Positions 1 to 8,094 of a stretch of DNA of 64,000 nt are shown piece after piece; the stretch's first letter is position 1; the number at the start of each line of letters is the position of its first letter. This DNA is from Acidovorax sp. sic0104. Lineage in GTDB: Bacteria > Pseudomonadota > Gammaproteobacteria > Burkholderiales > Burkholderiaceae_C. The stretch is from the NCBI RefSeq assembly GCF_019219095.1, contig NZ_JAHUWH010000012.1, forward strand, positions 1 to 64,000, written 5' to 3'. Below the pieces are notes generated by a model. It made no database searches. It was not told the origin of the DNA and was given only the letters and a program-made list of their open reading frames with translations. The translations under genes and the position numbers were made by a program.

Positions 1-436
1 TGCGGTCGCGGTTGTAGACGATGACGCCGAATTTGACGCTGTTGCAGACCTGGGCGACGTGCTCGATGAGGCCCTCCTGGCCGGCTTCGGTCAGGTAGTG
101 GGGCAAGAGCAGGATGCCGTGGGCGCCCAGGCGCTCGGCTTCCTGGGCATGGGCGATGGCGGTGCGGGTGGGGCCGCCGGCGCCGGCGATGATGGGCACC
201 TTGCCACGGCAGGTGTCCACGGCGGTCTTGACGACCTGGCTGTACTCGGGGCCGCAGAGGGAGAAGTACTCGCCGGTGCCGCCGGCGGCGAACAGGGCGC
301 TGGCGCCGTAGGGGGCGAGCCATTCGAGGCGCTCGATGTAGGTCTTGGGGCGGAATTCACCCTGCTCGTCGAAGTCCGTGATGGGGAACGACAGCAGGCC
401 GGAGCCCATGATGGATTTGAGTTCTTGCGGGTTCAT
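1..436 (-). CDS. kdgD: 5-dehydro-4-deoxyglucarate dehydratase, N-terminal part
   Basis: Reads leftward out of the window; about 145 codons are visible from the ATG at 436-434. The enzyme belongs to the DapA/NAL class I aldolase superfamily and converts 5-dehydro-4-deoxy-D-glucarate to 2,5-dioxovalerate with loss of water and CO2, in cytosolic glucarate/galactarate catabolism. The N-terminus [20 protein letters not shown] and the block [12 protein letters not shown] (residues 49-60) are typical of KdgD rather than DapA. The conserved Tyr of the YNR motif is residue 141; the Schiff-base Lys lies beyond the window edge. No strong Shine-Dalgarno is seen. A perfect 14-bp palindrome of LacI-family type lies about 150 bp upstream at 588-601, suggesting sugar-acid-responsive control. 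Identity is confident; being truncated is only a window effect. Confidence 0.9.
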   Translation of the reverse strand, partial: MNPQELKSIMGSGLLSFPITDFDEQGEFRPKTYIERLEWLAPYGASALFAAGGTGEYFSLCGPEYSQVVKTAVDTCRGKVPIIAGAGGPTRTAIAHAQEAERLGAHGILLLPHYLTEAGQEGLIEHVAQVCNSVKFGVIVYNRDR

Positions 437-944
437 GTGAGTCCGATGGGGAAAAAATCTTGAAAGTGCACAAAACGCAGTGAAGGCGGCGGCTCGCGCT
501 GCAGATGTCATACAACATAGTGCTTCAGCCCACCATCGCCTTGGCCACTACCTCTGAACTGCTCCTGCAAGCAGCGTGATGCCAGAATGTTAACGTTAAC
601 AATTCTGGACGGCATTGTGGTTAATACCTACTCATAGCATGAGTATCTCGCTGAGTCTGCGGGCTTCAACGACTCCCGCCGTGGCTGGGCATACGCGCCC
701 CTCCTCAAGCTGTCAAAGCCTGATGCGAGCCGCCCCCTGAAGTGACGCCTGTCTCGGCATCAAAAAACTGGTGGCCGCCATGACACTGTCCGCTGCCTTG
801 GCCCGCAGTCGCTTCAGCACGCCAACGCAGATATTGTTCCCTGCATACACCCCATCACTTACCACAGCCCCAATCGCTCATGCCGGGCAGAGCCTTCGAA
901 TAAAGATTCCTCCACTGCATTCGCAAGAAGGCCACGTGGCAAGC
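437..944. other. intergenic region upstream of kdgD
   Basis: This 508-bp stretch separates kdgD from the end of the hydrolase gene; both are read leftward. It holds the LacI-type palindrome at 588-601 and presumably the kdgD promoter. On the minus strand a short open stretch at about 713-874 could be a gene remnant but matches nothing I recognise. No RNA gene or clear terminator is seen. Confidence 0.5.
588..601. promoter_or_regulatory. candidate LacI-family operator
   Basis: TGTTAACGTTAACA is a perfect 14-bp palindrome with the central CpG that LacI/GntR-type repressors prefer. It is embedded in a longer imperfect palindrome, 582-608, with arms CCAGAAT and ATTCTGG and one extra A. It lies about 150 bp upstream of the kdgD start codon. 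The LacI-family gene at 6338-7369 is a candidate binder, but that link is inference. Confidence 0.6.
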
Positions 945-1718
945 CTATGAAAGAGCGGGCACAACTGCAACACGCTGCAGCCATCGTTCGCAGAGTGCAA
1001 CCCACTCGCGGACGGCAGGGTTTCCTGGGGCAAGGCCCAATCCATGCTCGCCGTTCGGAAACACGTGCAACTCGACATCAACTGCTTTTCGCGCCAATGC
1101 CTCGGTGTATCGCAAGGCATGTGCAGCATGCACGGATGCATCATCAGCAGTCGTCCAGATAAAGGTCGAAGCAGTATGCCCGCTTGCATTGGCGTCCACT
1201 GAGACCGCGCGCCGCACGTCCAACGGAGCATCTCTCCCGATGAGGTTATCCAGGCTCTCCATGTGAACATCGGATTCAAACGAAATCAACGGATAGCACA
1301 GCACCTGAAATGCAGGACGCAGATTCGCCGTAGCCGCCCCATGGACCGGGTCCACGCTAGAGAGCATTGCAGCCAGATGCCCTCCCGCAGAGGATCCCAT
1401 GACCCCAATGCATTCAGGGTTCACCGGCAACCCGTGCTCTCCAGCAGCGATCCAATTCAAAACCGCCTGGGCCTCGACAAGCGCAGTGGGGTATTTATGC
1501 GGCGCTACCGCATAGGCAAAGACAAAAGCATGGAACCCCAGGGAATTGAGCCACTTGGCGTAATCAACGCCCTCATGAGGAGCGTGACGACCATACGCAC
1601 CGCCGGGTAACACAAGAACAGCAGGGCGCAATTTCGAAGTGTCATCAGCCGCATGAATCTCCACACGCTCCAGCAGATGACTGAGCTGTGATTCTTTGGA
1701 TATGGTGTCTTGGTACAT
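945..1718 (-). CDS. alpha/beta hydrolase (BD-FAE/acetyl-esterase type)
   Basis: A 257-residue cytosolic serine hydrolase without signal peptide. The oxyanion-hole motif LPGGAYG is at residues 37-43, the nucleophile elbow GSSAG puts Ser110 at the active site, and Asp193 and His225 (GEHGLG) complete a plausible triad. Proteins of this type deacetylate sugars or hydrolyse small esters. Its ATG overlaps the stop of the upstream ABC ATPase gene in a TGATG, so it is the last gene of the sugar-importer operon and translationally coupled to it. That context suggests it acts on the imported substrate, perhaps an acylated sugar, but the substrate is not known. Confidence 0.75.
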   Translation of the reverse strand: MYQDTISKESQLSHLLERVEIHAADDTSKLRPAVLVLPGGAYGRHAPHEGVDYAKWLNSLGFHAFVFAYAVAPHKYPTALVEAQAVLNWIAAGEHGLPVNPECIGVMGSSAGGHLAAMLSSVDPVHGAATANLRPAFQVLCYPLISFESDVHMESLDNLIGRDAPLDVRRAVSVDANASGHTASTFIWTTADDASVHAAHALRYTEALARKAVDVELHVFPNGEHGLGLAPGNPAVREWVALCERWLQRVAVVPALS

Positions 1719-2485
1719 CAGGAACCCGATACAAAGCGTGAAATTTCTGTAATGGAGGTCTCAGCGGGCTTCATGCGACTGACGATTTCACCCTGCCTCA
1801 CGATGACGATCTGATCCGCTATCTCCATCGCATGATTGAAATTGTGGGTGATCATGATGACCGCCTGCCCCCTGTCTCGGGCTACGGCAATGCTGTCCAG
1901 CACTTTTCCCGCCTGACGCACCGCCAATGCGGAGGTGGGCTCATCCAGCATCAAACACGACGCACCGAAGTGAACTGCGCGTGCAATGGCGACAGATTGG
2001 CGCTCCCCACCCGACAGCCGTGCGGCCAGTTCCGTTTCGTCACGAGATATGTTCACGCCAAGCTGGCTGAGCGCCGCGCGAGCTTGTCTACGCGCTTCTG
2101 GCATATCCAAGAAAGTCAGCGGGCCAACACGTCGCTTTGGTTCATTGCCAAGTACGATGTTGCGTGCAATCGAAAGCATCGGACAGATCGCCAGATCCTG
2201 GAAAACAGTGGCAATACCAAGTTCGCGAGCAATTCGCGGACTCCGCATCTCAATGCGGCTGCCCTTAAAGAGGTAGTTCCCCTCACTGATCCTCTCTACA
2301 CCCGACAGTATTTTTACCAATGTCGATTTTCCGGCACCGTTGTCTCCCAGTATCACCAATACTTTTCCGGCATTTGCCTGTAGATTGATACTCTTTAAGA
2401 CCTGCGTGGGCCCATACCACTTCGACACGTTTTCAAGCTCCACCACTGGCGCGCTGCTGGAGTCACGCGACATAACGGCGCTCAT
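1718..2485 (-). CDS. sugar ABC transporter ATP-binding protein, single-domain
   Basis: A 255-residue ATPase of the ribose/fructose (CUT2) importer class. Walker A GDNGAGKST is at residues 47-55, the Q-loop FQD near 95, the signature LSGGERQ at 157-163, Walker B LMLDEP at 178-183 and the switch His at 214. CUT2 ATPases such as RbsA usually have two ABC domains (about 500 residues); this has one, like FrcA of the Sinorhizobium fructose system, so it probably works as a homodimer. The start at 2485 is chosen because it makes an ATGA overlap with the permease stop; an upstream start would run into the permease gene. It energises uptake at the inner face of the cytoplasmic membrane. Confidence 0.88.
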   Translation of the reverse strand: MSAVMSRDSSSAPVVELENVSKWYGPTQVLKSINLQANAGKVLVILGDNGAGKSTLVKILSGVERISEGNYLFKGSRIEMRSPRIARELGIATVFQDLAICPMLSIARNIVLGNEPKRRVGPLTFLDMPEARRQARAALSQLGVNISRDETELAARLSGGERQSVAIARAVHFGASCLMLDEPTSALAVRQAGKVLDSIAVARDRGQAVIMITHNFNHAMEIADQIVIVRQGEIVSRMKPAETSITEISRFVSGS

Positions 2486-3531
2486 ACGCTCACACTCCGC
2501 TCTTCTGCAAGAGCCTTGATTCTTTTTGGCGCCGGCGCCTTTGCGGAGGCCAATCGTTTGATTGACCACGTATTGATCAAGACAGCCACAACCAGAACCA
2601 CCCCTACTACCACGTTGAACCAGAATCCCGGAACACGAGCCAGAATCAACCCGACTTGCGTGGCCGCAAAAACCAGGGACCCGATGACTGTGCCAACTAT
2701 GCTTCCATATCCACCCGTCAGCAATGCTCCGCCAATTACAGCAATCGCAAGTGCATTGAGTTCATAACCTTGACCACCTGCCGTGTCCACGGCTTGATAT
2801 TGGACAGCTTGTATGATCCCTCCCAGTCCAGCGAGTACTGAGGTTGAAACGAAGCAGATGATCGTTGTTCTCTTTACCGGCACTCCCATATTTGCTGCAC
2901 CTTGTGGATTTTGGCCAATCGCATAGAACCAATTTCCGGTTTGCGTTCGCACCAGCAGTAGGGTGGTGAAAAGTGCCACAGCCGCATACCAGACGATTCC
3001 AATGTGAAATCCCCCTGGCAACTCGTAGGCAAAAAGGCGGACGAGTTCTTCTGGGAACTCGGCAGTCTGAGCACCGCCCCCTTGGGTCCCAGCCGTCAAC
3101 AATCCACGAAAAATCAACGCCGTTCCCAGCGTTACGATAAAAGAATGAAGCCCCGTCGAAGTGACGATCACTCCGTTCACCAACCCCGCGACCGCAGATA
3201 CACACAGCGGCAAGAGCAATGCCAGCCACCATGGATGCCCCATCTTCACGGAATCAACAACCAGAAATCCTGCAATACCGAAAACAGCCCCCACTGACAG
3301 ATCAAAGTGACCAACGATCAGTAACAAAGTGACCCCGATAGCGACCATCCCCAATTGAGACATCTGGTCGCTGATACTCACCCATGTCAAATTTGACCAA
3401 AAGAGATTCGGAGCCAGAAAACTTATCAAGATGAGAATAAAAACCAGTCCGGCAGCAGGCGCCGCCTCAGGACGCAGGGCCATGGCCCGAAAAGCGCCAA
3501 ATATACTGAGTGTATTCAGTGGGTTGGTCAT
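2482..3531 (-). CDS. sugar ABC transporter permease (CUT2/FrcC type)
   Basis: A 349-residue integral membrane protein of the BPD_transp_2 family with about eight to ten hydrophobic segments, beginning near residue 25. The glycine-rich segment around AIAVIGGALLTGGYGS is the conserved cytoplasmic region of ribose-type permeases. The start MTNPLNTLSIFG at 3531 is preferred because it has GAGAAA upstream and follows the binding-protein gene; the frame is open further upstream but would overlap that gene. It forms the membrane channel with the downstream single-domain ATPase, and their genes overlap by ATGA. Confidence 0.87.
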   Translation of the reverse strand: MTNPLNTLSIFGAFRAMALRPEAAPAAGLVFILILISFLAPNLFWSNLTWVSISDQMSQLGMVAIGVTLLLIVGHFDLSVGAVFGIAGFLVVDSVKMGHPWWLALLLPLCVSAVAGLVNGVIVTSTGLHSFIVTLGTALIFRGLLTAGTQGGGAQTAEFPEELVRLFAYELPGGFHIGIVWYAAVALFTTLLLVRTQTGNWFYAIGQNPQGAANMGVPVKRTTIICFVSTSVLAGLGGIIQAVQYQAVDTAGGQGYELNALAIAVIGGALLTGGYGSIVGTVIGSLVFAATQVGLILARVPGFWFNVVVGVVLVVAVLINTWSIKRLASAKAPAPKRIKALAEERSVSV

Positions 3532-3602
3532 ATATTTTCTCGCAGGATGCGGTGTAAGCCACCAGTCACGGGTACCATGACTGGCAACTCCGAGGTCAAA
3601 TT

Positions 3603-4580
3603 TCAACGAATATTTTTTGCGGACAATGCGAGGATTTGGTCCACATTGTCTTTCGTTACCAGACTCGGACCCGTCAGAAAGTAATTGGCTTGGCTGAGGC
3701 CATAGCGCTTGTAGTGGACCAGCGCCAGCACCGACATATAACCGCGCCACCAGGGTTGCTGATCCACCACGGCAACCAGTCGGCCTTGCTTGATAGCGGC
3801 AAGCGTATCTGGGTCCAGATCAAACCCGGCCGCCATCACCTTGTCCTGGGCCTTCAGTTCGTTGATTGCCTGCGTGGATCCAACATTCAACAATCCGCCA
3901 AGCGTCACGACTGCGCCCGTCTCTGGATGAGCGCGCAAATAGTTGGATACAAGTGTTTTGGCCGCAGATGAACTGCCGTCGTTGTTCGGTGTGAATTGCA
4001 CATCCATCGTGACATTGACGGCCTTGAGAGCGTCTTTGACACCATTGCAGCGCTGCACCAGTGAGTCGTTGCCGTTTTCCTGGATTACGCAAAGCGCTGC
4101 GGACTTCAATCCCTTGCTGAGCAGCAACTTTCCAAGTGCTTGACCGCCAGCATATTCAGCCGCACCAATCCGGTTTACGTAGGGATCGTCGGCCGGACGA
4201 ATCTCCAGTTGCCCCTTGGGTGGCGAAGGGTTTGCAACAACAACGATACCGGATGCCTTCGCCTGTTTAGCAATGGCAACTTGCCCTGCTTCGATATCCA
4301 TGATCACAATGCCATCTGGTTTGGATGCAATGATTTGCTGTAGTTTCTGGTTGTAGTTGCCTACAGTGAACTTATCTGGATAGGCCCAATCCAGCTGCAC
4401 ATCCAAATCTTTGGCGGCTTGTGCTGCGCCTGAATACATGATTTTCCAGAACGGGGCATCCGGCCCTGCAAAGGCAGCAAACGATATCTTCAGATCGCCT
4501 GCGTTCGCAGGAGCACCCACCACGGACCCGACAATTGCCAAAGCAGCGACAAGCGCGCGGACAGCTCGGAAATCTTTCAT
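3603..4580 (-). CDS. sugar ABC transporter periplasmic binding protein
   Basis: A 325-residue type 1 periplasmic binding protein of the RbsB-like family. A Sec signal peptide occupies about residues 1-27 (cleavage after APANA). The N-lobe has QQIIASKPDGIVIMDI, a common pattern in sugar binders, and the late segment GFDLDPDTLAAIKQGRL is the typical hinge/C-lobe motif of the family. It is the first gene of the importer operon, 71 bp upstream of the permease gene. The ligand cannot be read from sequence; a pentose, hexose or a derivative handled by the downstream hydrolase is likely. The AT-rich region upstream contains an inverted repeat at 4656-4678. Confidence 0.88.
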   Translation of the reverse strand: MKDFRAVRALVAALAIVGSVVGAPANAGDLKISFAAFAGPDAPFWKIMYSGAAQAAKDLDVQLDWAYPDKFTVGNYNQKLQQIIASKPDGIVIMDIEAGQVAIAKQAKASGIVVVANPSPPKGQLEIRPADDPYVNRIGAAEYAGGQALGKLLLSKGLKSAALCVIQENGNDSLVQRCNGVKDALKAVNVTMDVQFTPNNDGSSSAAKTLVSNYLRAHPETGAVVTLGGLLNVGSTQAINELKAQDKVMAAGFDLDPDTLAAIKQGRLVAVVDQQPWWRGYMSVLALVHYKRYGLSQANYFLTGPSLVTKDNVDQILALSAKNIR

Positions 4581-4655
4581 CTGAACACCTTTAAGTTGGC
4601 GAAGAATTGATTCCGATCGGCCTGACGGAAACGTGCCAAGCCTGATCGGAATTTA

Positions 4656-4678
4656 ATTATTACCAACCTAGTATTAAT
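4656..4678. promoter_or_regulatory. candidate operator upstream of the sugar-importer operon
   Basis: ATTATTAC and GTATTAAT form 8-bp arms with one mismatch around a 7-bp spacer, in an AT-rich stretch 76 bp upstream of the binding-protein start codon and just downstream of the ROK regulator gene. ROK repressors such as NagC, Mlc and XylR use AT-rich inverted sites of about this size. Assignment to the neighbouring ROK protein is inference. Confidence 0.45.
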
Positions 4679-4709
4679 AGAATCCTGGTGCTTTCCCTAT
4701 CTGTTTGGC

Positions 4710-6026
4710 TCATTTTTTGTGCTTAAGCCCTAGCCTTTCGGACATCTGCAACGGATGCAACAGGCACTGATCGATGGCACCTGCCAGCGCACCGAGAGCC
4801 ACAGCTGCCTCGGTGGGCTCGATTGCAATGATCTTGGTTGACCGAAACGAAAGGTAGTGCGTTACGGCTTCCACCCGCCTCGTGAGCTCCGGAAGCAGGT
4901 ATTCCTGCAATGTGCTGAGATAGCCGTCCAGCAAAATCATGTCCGGATTCAAAATGCTCATTGTCGAATCAACAGCCGATCCGAGAAAATGACCCGCTTC
5001 TCTCAACGATTCGAGCACCCTCGGGTCTCCATTGGCGGCGGCTTCTTTGAGACACGACACGACACCTGCCGGGTCCGAAAAAGCTCTTTCTGCTGCAGCA
5101 TCTGGACTCGTGGCGAGGCCTGAATCCAAGATGAGCGATTCAAGACCGATTCTGGTTTCGAGACATCCCGTGCGACCACAGCGACAGATGCGACCACCAC
5201 GTTCAACCGGGATATGGCCAAACTCAGCGGCACCACCGTGTGAACCACGGAAAACATTGCGTCCAAAAAGGATGCCCCCCCCCACTCCGCGGACTGCTGC
5301 CAGATAGGCTGCGGACGAGTTTCCCATGGACAAGGCGGGGTTTCGCGCAGCCAAAAGCCCCGAAAAATTCATGTTGTTGTCCACGCCGATCACGGGCAGT
5401 GGGCGCCCCAAGGCGTGCAATGCGGACGCAACCAATCCACATATCGGCACATCGCGCCAACCGATGGGAAAAGCCCACCCCACCGTGCCTGCGTCCCTCG
5501 CAACCGACCCAGGCACGGCAATCTCGATCGCAGCCAGAACCTTGGATGGATCCACCTTGGATGCGGCCTCAGTGATCACCGACAAAACTGTCGCGATCAT
5601 TTCACTGGTGCGTTGATATCTGAAGTCCGCCGTGTGAACGCTCGTGTAGTAGGGTGCCCCATCGAGGGTACTCATCCGGATGGAGACCTCATCGACGTCG
5701 ACGCTGACACCCGCGCAAACCATGTGCGACCCATCCAGGCTCACCAGCTTGACGGGGCGCCCTACAACATGCGTGGGATCCGAGACCGTTTCCCGTATGT
5801 AGCCCAGCTGAAGAAGCTCCGTGAGCTGGACTGTGAGGGACGATTTCGCCAGGCCACATCCTTGTGCGATATCGGACCGGGGACTGGGGCCGTGTTCACG
5901 CAGGTAAGCCAGAATGACCGAGAGATTGTGCTCACGCAAATCAAGCACATCGCCACCACGGCCACTGGTAGTACGAAGGCCACTTCCCAGCCAAGTCAAG
6001 CTGTTGCTTTGATATTCCTGGTTCAT
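4710..6026 (-). CDS. ROK-family transcriptional regulator
   Basis: A 438-residue repressor-type ROK protein. A winged helix-turn-helix is at about residues 33-85 (IAQGCGLAKSSLTVQLTEL is the recognition region), followed by a ROK sugar-kinase fold. The zinc motif CRCGRTGCLE is at 281-290 with GHI at 270-272, both intact; Asp216 corresponds to the sugar-kinase catalytic position, so sugar sensing is plausible. AGAGGAAG lies just before the ATG. It is read in the same direction as the importer genes and 129 bp upstream of them, so it very likely controls that operon, with the sugar or its phosphate as effector. Confidence 0.88.
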   Translation of the reverse strand: MNQEYQSNSLTWLGSGLRTTSGRGGDVLDLREHNLSVILAYLREHGPSPRSDIAQGCGLAKSSLTVQLTELLQLGYIRETVSDPTHVVGRPVKLVSLDGSHMVCAGVSVDVDEVSIRMSTLDGAPYYTSVHTADFRYQRTSEMIATVLSVITEAASKVDPSKVLAAIEIAVPGSVARDAGTVGWAFPIGWRDVPICGLVASALHALGRPLPVIGVDNNMNFSGLLAARNPALSMGNSSAAYLAAVRGVGGGILFGRNVFRGSHGGAAEFGHIPVERGGRICRCGRTGCLETRIGLESLILDSGLATSPDAAAERAFSDPAGVVSCLKEAAANGDPRVLESLREAGHFLGSAVDSTMSILNPDMILLDGYLSTLQEYLLPELTRRVEAVTHYLSFRSTKIIAIEPTEAAVALGALAGAIDQCLLHPLQMSERLGLKHKK

Positions 6027-6337
6027 TCTTCCTCTTGAGGATGTCCTGAATAACTCGGATTCGCGGTTGCCACAAGGCCGATGTTTTCAGGTGACGCGAT
6101 GCATACCGCTTTGTCGGCGGCTGCGCTCAGCAGTGCGGCGCTGCCGGCATCGATTGTGCCGCCTTCACGCCTTCATGCTTGCTGGACTGCTCACAGACAA
6201 ACACGCATGCGCGCCCTCGCTGCCAATGGCCAACCATTCCAGGTGATCGTCCAGAAAATGGCGACCCACGCAGGCCCTGCTCGCGCTCCCGAGCAATAGG
6301 TGGAGTATCCGCCGCTCCAGTCGCTAGACTCGAAGGC
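6027..6337. other. divergent intergenic region
   Basis: About 310 bp lie between the divergently transcribed ROK and LacI regulator genes. It must contain both promoters, but I see no strong palindrome, RNA gene or repeat in it. Confidence 0.4.
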
Positions 6338-7369
6338 ATGGACGCTGAATCCACCTCCCCTGCCCCCACGGCCCGCGACCGCCCTGCCGTCACACTGCGC
6401 GAAGTGGCCGAGCGGGCGCGCGTGTCCATGATCACCGTCTCGCGTGCCATCAACGCTCCGCACCAGGTGTCGGAAGCGACGCGGGCGCGCGTACAGGAAG
6501 CCGTCTCCAGCATGGGCTACGTGCCCAATCTCGTCGCGGGGGGGCTGCGGTCGGCCCGCAGCCACGTGGTCACCGCTCTGGTGCCTACACTCACCGGCCC
6601 GCTGTTCGGCGAGATGGTGCAGGCACTCACCGACGGGCTGGAGCTGCGAGGCTTTCAGGTCATGGTGGGCCAGGTGGGCTACGCGCACTCGCGCGAGGAC
6701 GAATTGCTGCGCGCCATCGTCGGCCGCCGGCCGGACGGCATCGTGATCACAGGCGTCATGCACTCCCCAGAGGGGCGCCGGATGCTCACGGCGTCGGGCA
6801 TTCCCATCGTGGAGACCTGGGACTTCACCGACACCCCCATCGACATGCTGGTGGGCCTGCGGCATGAAGAACTGGGAGCAGCCGTGTGCGAGCACCTGGT
6901 CGCCCAGGGGCGGCGGCACCTCGCGCTGCTCAGTGGGGGAGACGAACGCGCCGCCCGCCGCGCGCGCGGCTTCCAGGCCGCGGCGGCACGCCTGGGCCTG
7001 CGCGAGCCCGCAGTGCGGCTGGGCAAGTCGCCCACCACGCACGCAGACGGCCGCGATGGCCTGGGCGCGCTGCTGGCTGACGCATCGGACATCGACGCAG
7101 TGTTCTGCAGTTCCGACATGCTGGCGCTGGGCGTGCTGACCGAGGCGCGCGTGCGCGGCATTGCCGTGCCCGGCCGGTTGGCCGTAGTGGGCTTTGGCGA
7201 TATCGATTTCGCCCAGACGGTGAGCCCCAGCCTGACCACCGTACGCATCGACGGCACGCGCATGGGACAGACGGCAGCCCAGCTGATTGCCGACCGCGCC
7301 AATGGCAAGGCCGTCACCAATCCTGTGGTGGACATCGGCTTTTCCATCGTCGAACGCGAAAGCGCCTGA
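6338..7369 (+). CDS. LacI/GntR-type transcriptional repressor
   Basis: A 343-residue LacI-family regulator. The helix-turn-helix is at about residues 18-65 (VTLREVAERARVSMITVSRA), with the hinge helix reaching YVPNLVAGGL, then a type 1 periplasmic-binding-protein-like sensor domain (VFCSSDMLALGVL, VVGFGDIDFA). The sequence resembles gluconate repressors (GntR of enterics). The start at 6338 is chosen because the family's HTH begins close to the N-terminus; the frame stays open upstream. It stands alone, followed by a REP-like palindrome. A sugar-acid effector and control of kdgD through the 588-601 palindrome are plausible but unproven. Confidence 0.87.
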   Translation: MDAESTSPAPTARDRPAVTLREVAERARVSMITVSRAINAPHQVSEATRARVQEAVSSMGYVPNLVAGGLRSARSHVVTALVPTLTGPLFGEMVQALTDGLELRGFQVMVGQVGYAHSREDELLRAIVGRRPDGIVITGVMHSPEGRRMLTASGIPIVETWDFTDTPIDMLVGLRHEELGAAVCEHLVAQGRRHLALLSGGDERAARRARGFQAAAARLGLREPAVRLGKSPTTHADGRDGLGALLADASDIDAVFCSSDMLALGVLTEARVRGIAVPGRLAVVGFGDIDFAQTVSPSLTTVRIDGTRMGQTAAQLIADRANGKAVTNPVVDIGFSIVERESA

Positions 7370-7396
7370 TACCCCTTGCTTTTTTCGAAAGCAGGA

Positions 7397-7458
7397 ACTG
7401 TTCACGCTGAGTCTGTCCAAGCGCTGCGCGAGGCTTTGATTGGCTCAGCCCGAACGGT
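7397..7458. repeat. REP-like palindromic repeat, copy 1
   Basis: A 62-bp imperfect palindrome after the LacI-type gene, related over its full length to 33680-33741. Its outer ends are CTGTTCACGCTGAG and CTCAGCCCGAACGGT. The arms are more diverged than in copy 2. Elements with this core are common between genes in betaproteobacteria; no transposase is nearby. A weak hairpin at 7377-7393 just before it may help terminate the upstream gene. Confidence 0.75.
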
Positions 7459-7537
7459 ACCGGGTATTGAATATCCGCATGAAAGCACGTGAAGCAACTC
7501 GCCGTGCCGCTCCCGGCGCACGGTAGAGTGCGGCGCC

Positions 7538-8017
7538 TCAGGCCTTGTAGATCAACGCTGCGGCCCGCGCCTCCATCGCCAGCCCCTGGCCCACGGGCCC
7601 CAGGCGCTCTGCGGTCTTGGCCTTGACATTGACCTGGCCGGGCTCCACTTCAAGCGCGCTGGCAATGCATTCGCGCATGCCCGGTATGTGCGCAGCCAGG
7701 CGCGGGGCCTGGGCCACTACGGTGCTGTCCACATTGCCAATCGTGTAGCCCGCAGCGCGCACACGGCGCGCGGCTTCCGCCAGAAGCACCGCCGAGTCGG
7801 CGCCGCGGAACTGTGCGTCGGTGTCCGGGAAATGGGTGCCGATGTCGCCCAGCCCCGCCGCCCCCAGAATGGCGTCGGTGATCGCGTGCAGCAGCACATC
7901 AGCGTCCGAATGGCCCAGCAGCCCCATGGTGTGCGGGATGGTCACACCGCCGATCACCAGGGGGCGGCCCGGCACCAGCGCGTGCACGTCCCACCCTTCT
8001 CCAATCCTGAAATTCAT
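7538..8017 (-). CDS. ispF: 2-C-methyl-D-erythritol 2,4-cyclodiphosphate synthase
   Basis: A 159-residue enzyme, the usual family length. It cyclises 4-diphosphocytidyl-methylerythritol 2-phosphate to the 2,4-cyclodiphosphate, releasing CMP, in the MEP isoprenoid pathway; the active form is a trimer. Metal ligands Asp10, His12 (GEGWDVH) and His44 (SDADVLLH) are present, as is the C-terminal block [12 protein letters not shown]. The start [12 protein letters not shown] at 8017 matches family N-termini and has AAGGG upstream; the frame is open to a TTG at 8098, which is less likely. It follows ispD closely in the same direction, the standard pairing. Confidence 0.96.
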   Translation of the reverse strand: MNFRIGEGWDVHALVPGRPLVIGGVTIPHTMGLLGHSDADVLLHAITDAILGAAGLGDIGTHFPDTDAQFRGADSAVLLAEAARRVRAAGYTIGNVDSTVVAQAPRLAAHIPGMRECIASALEVEPGQVNVKAKTAERLGPVGQGLAMEARAAALIYKA

Positions 8018-8094
8018 CTTTACCCTTTGTCCGAGCAGTTCACGGTTCATGGACCCATCTGCGGCCCACGCCGCTGAATGAACGGGCTCTCGCT

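Noticed and set aside
713..874. Short minus-strand open stretch reading AIGAVVSDGVYAGNNICVGV near its start
   Set aside because: It looks somewhat protein-like and could be a gene relic, but it lacks a start codon and I cannot match it to a family.
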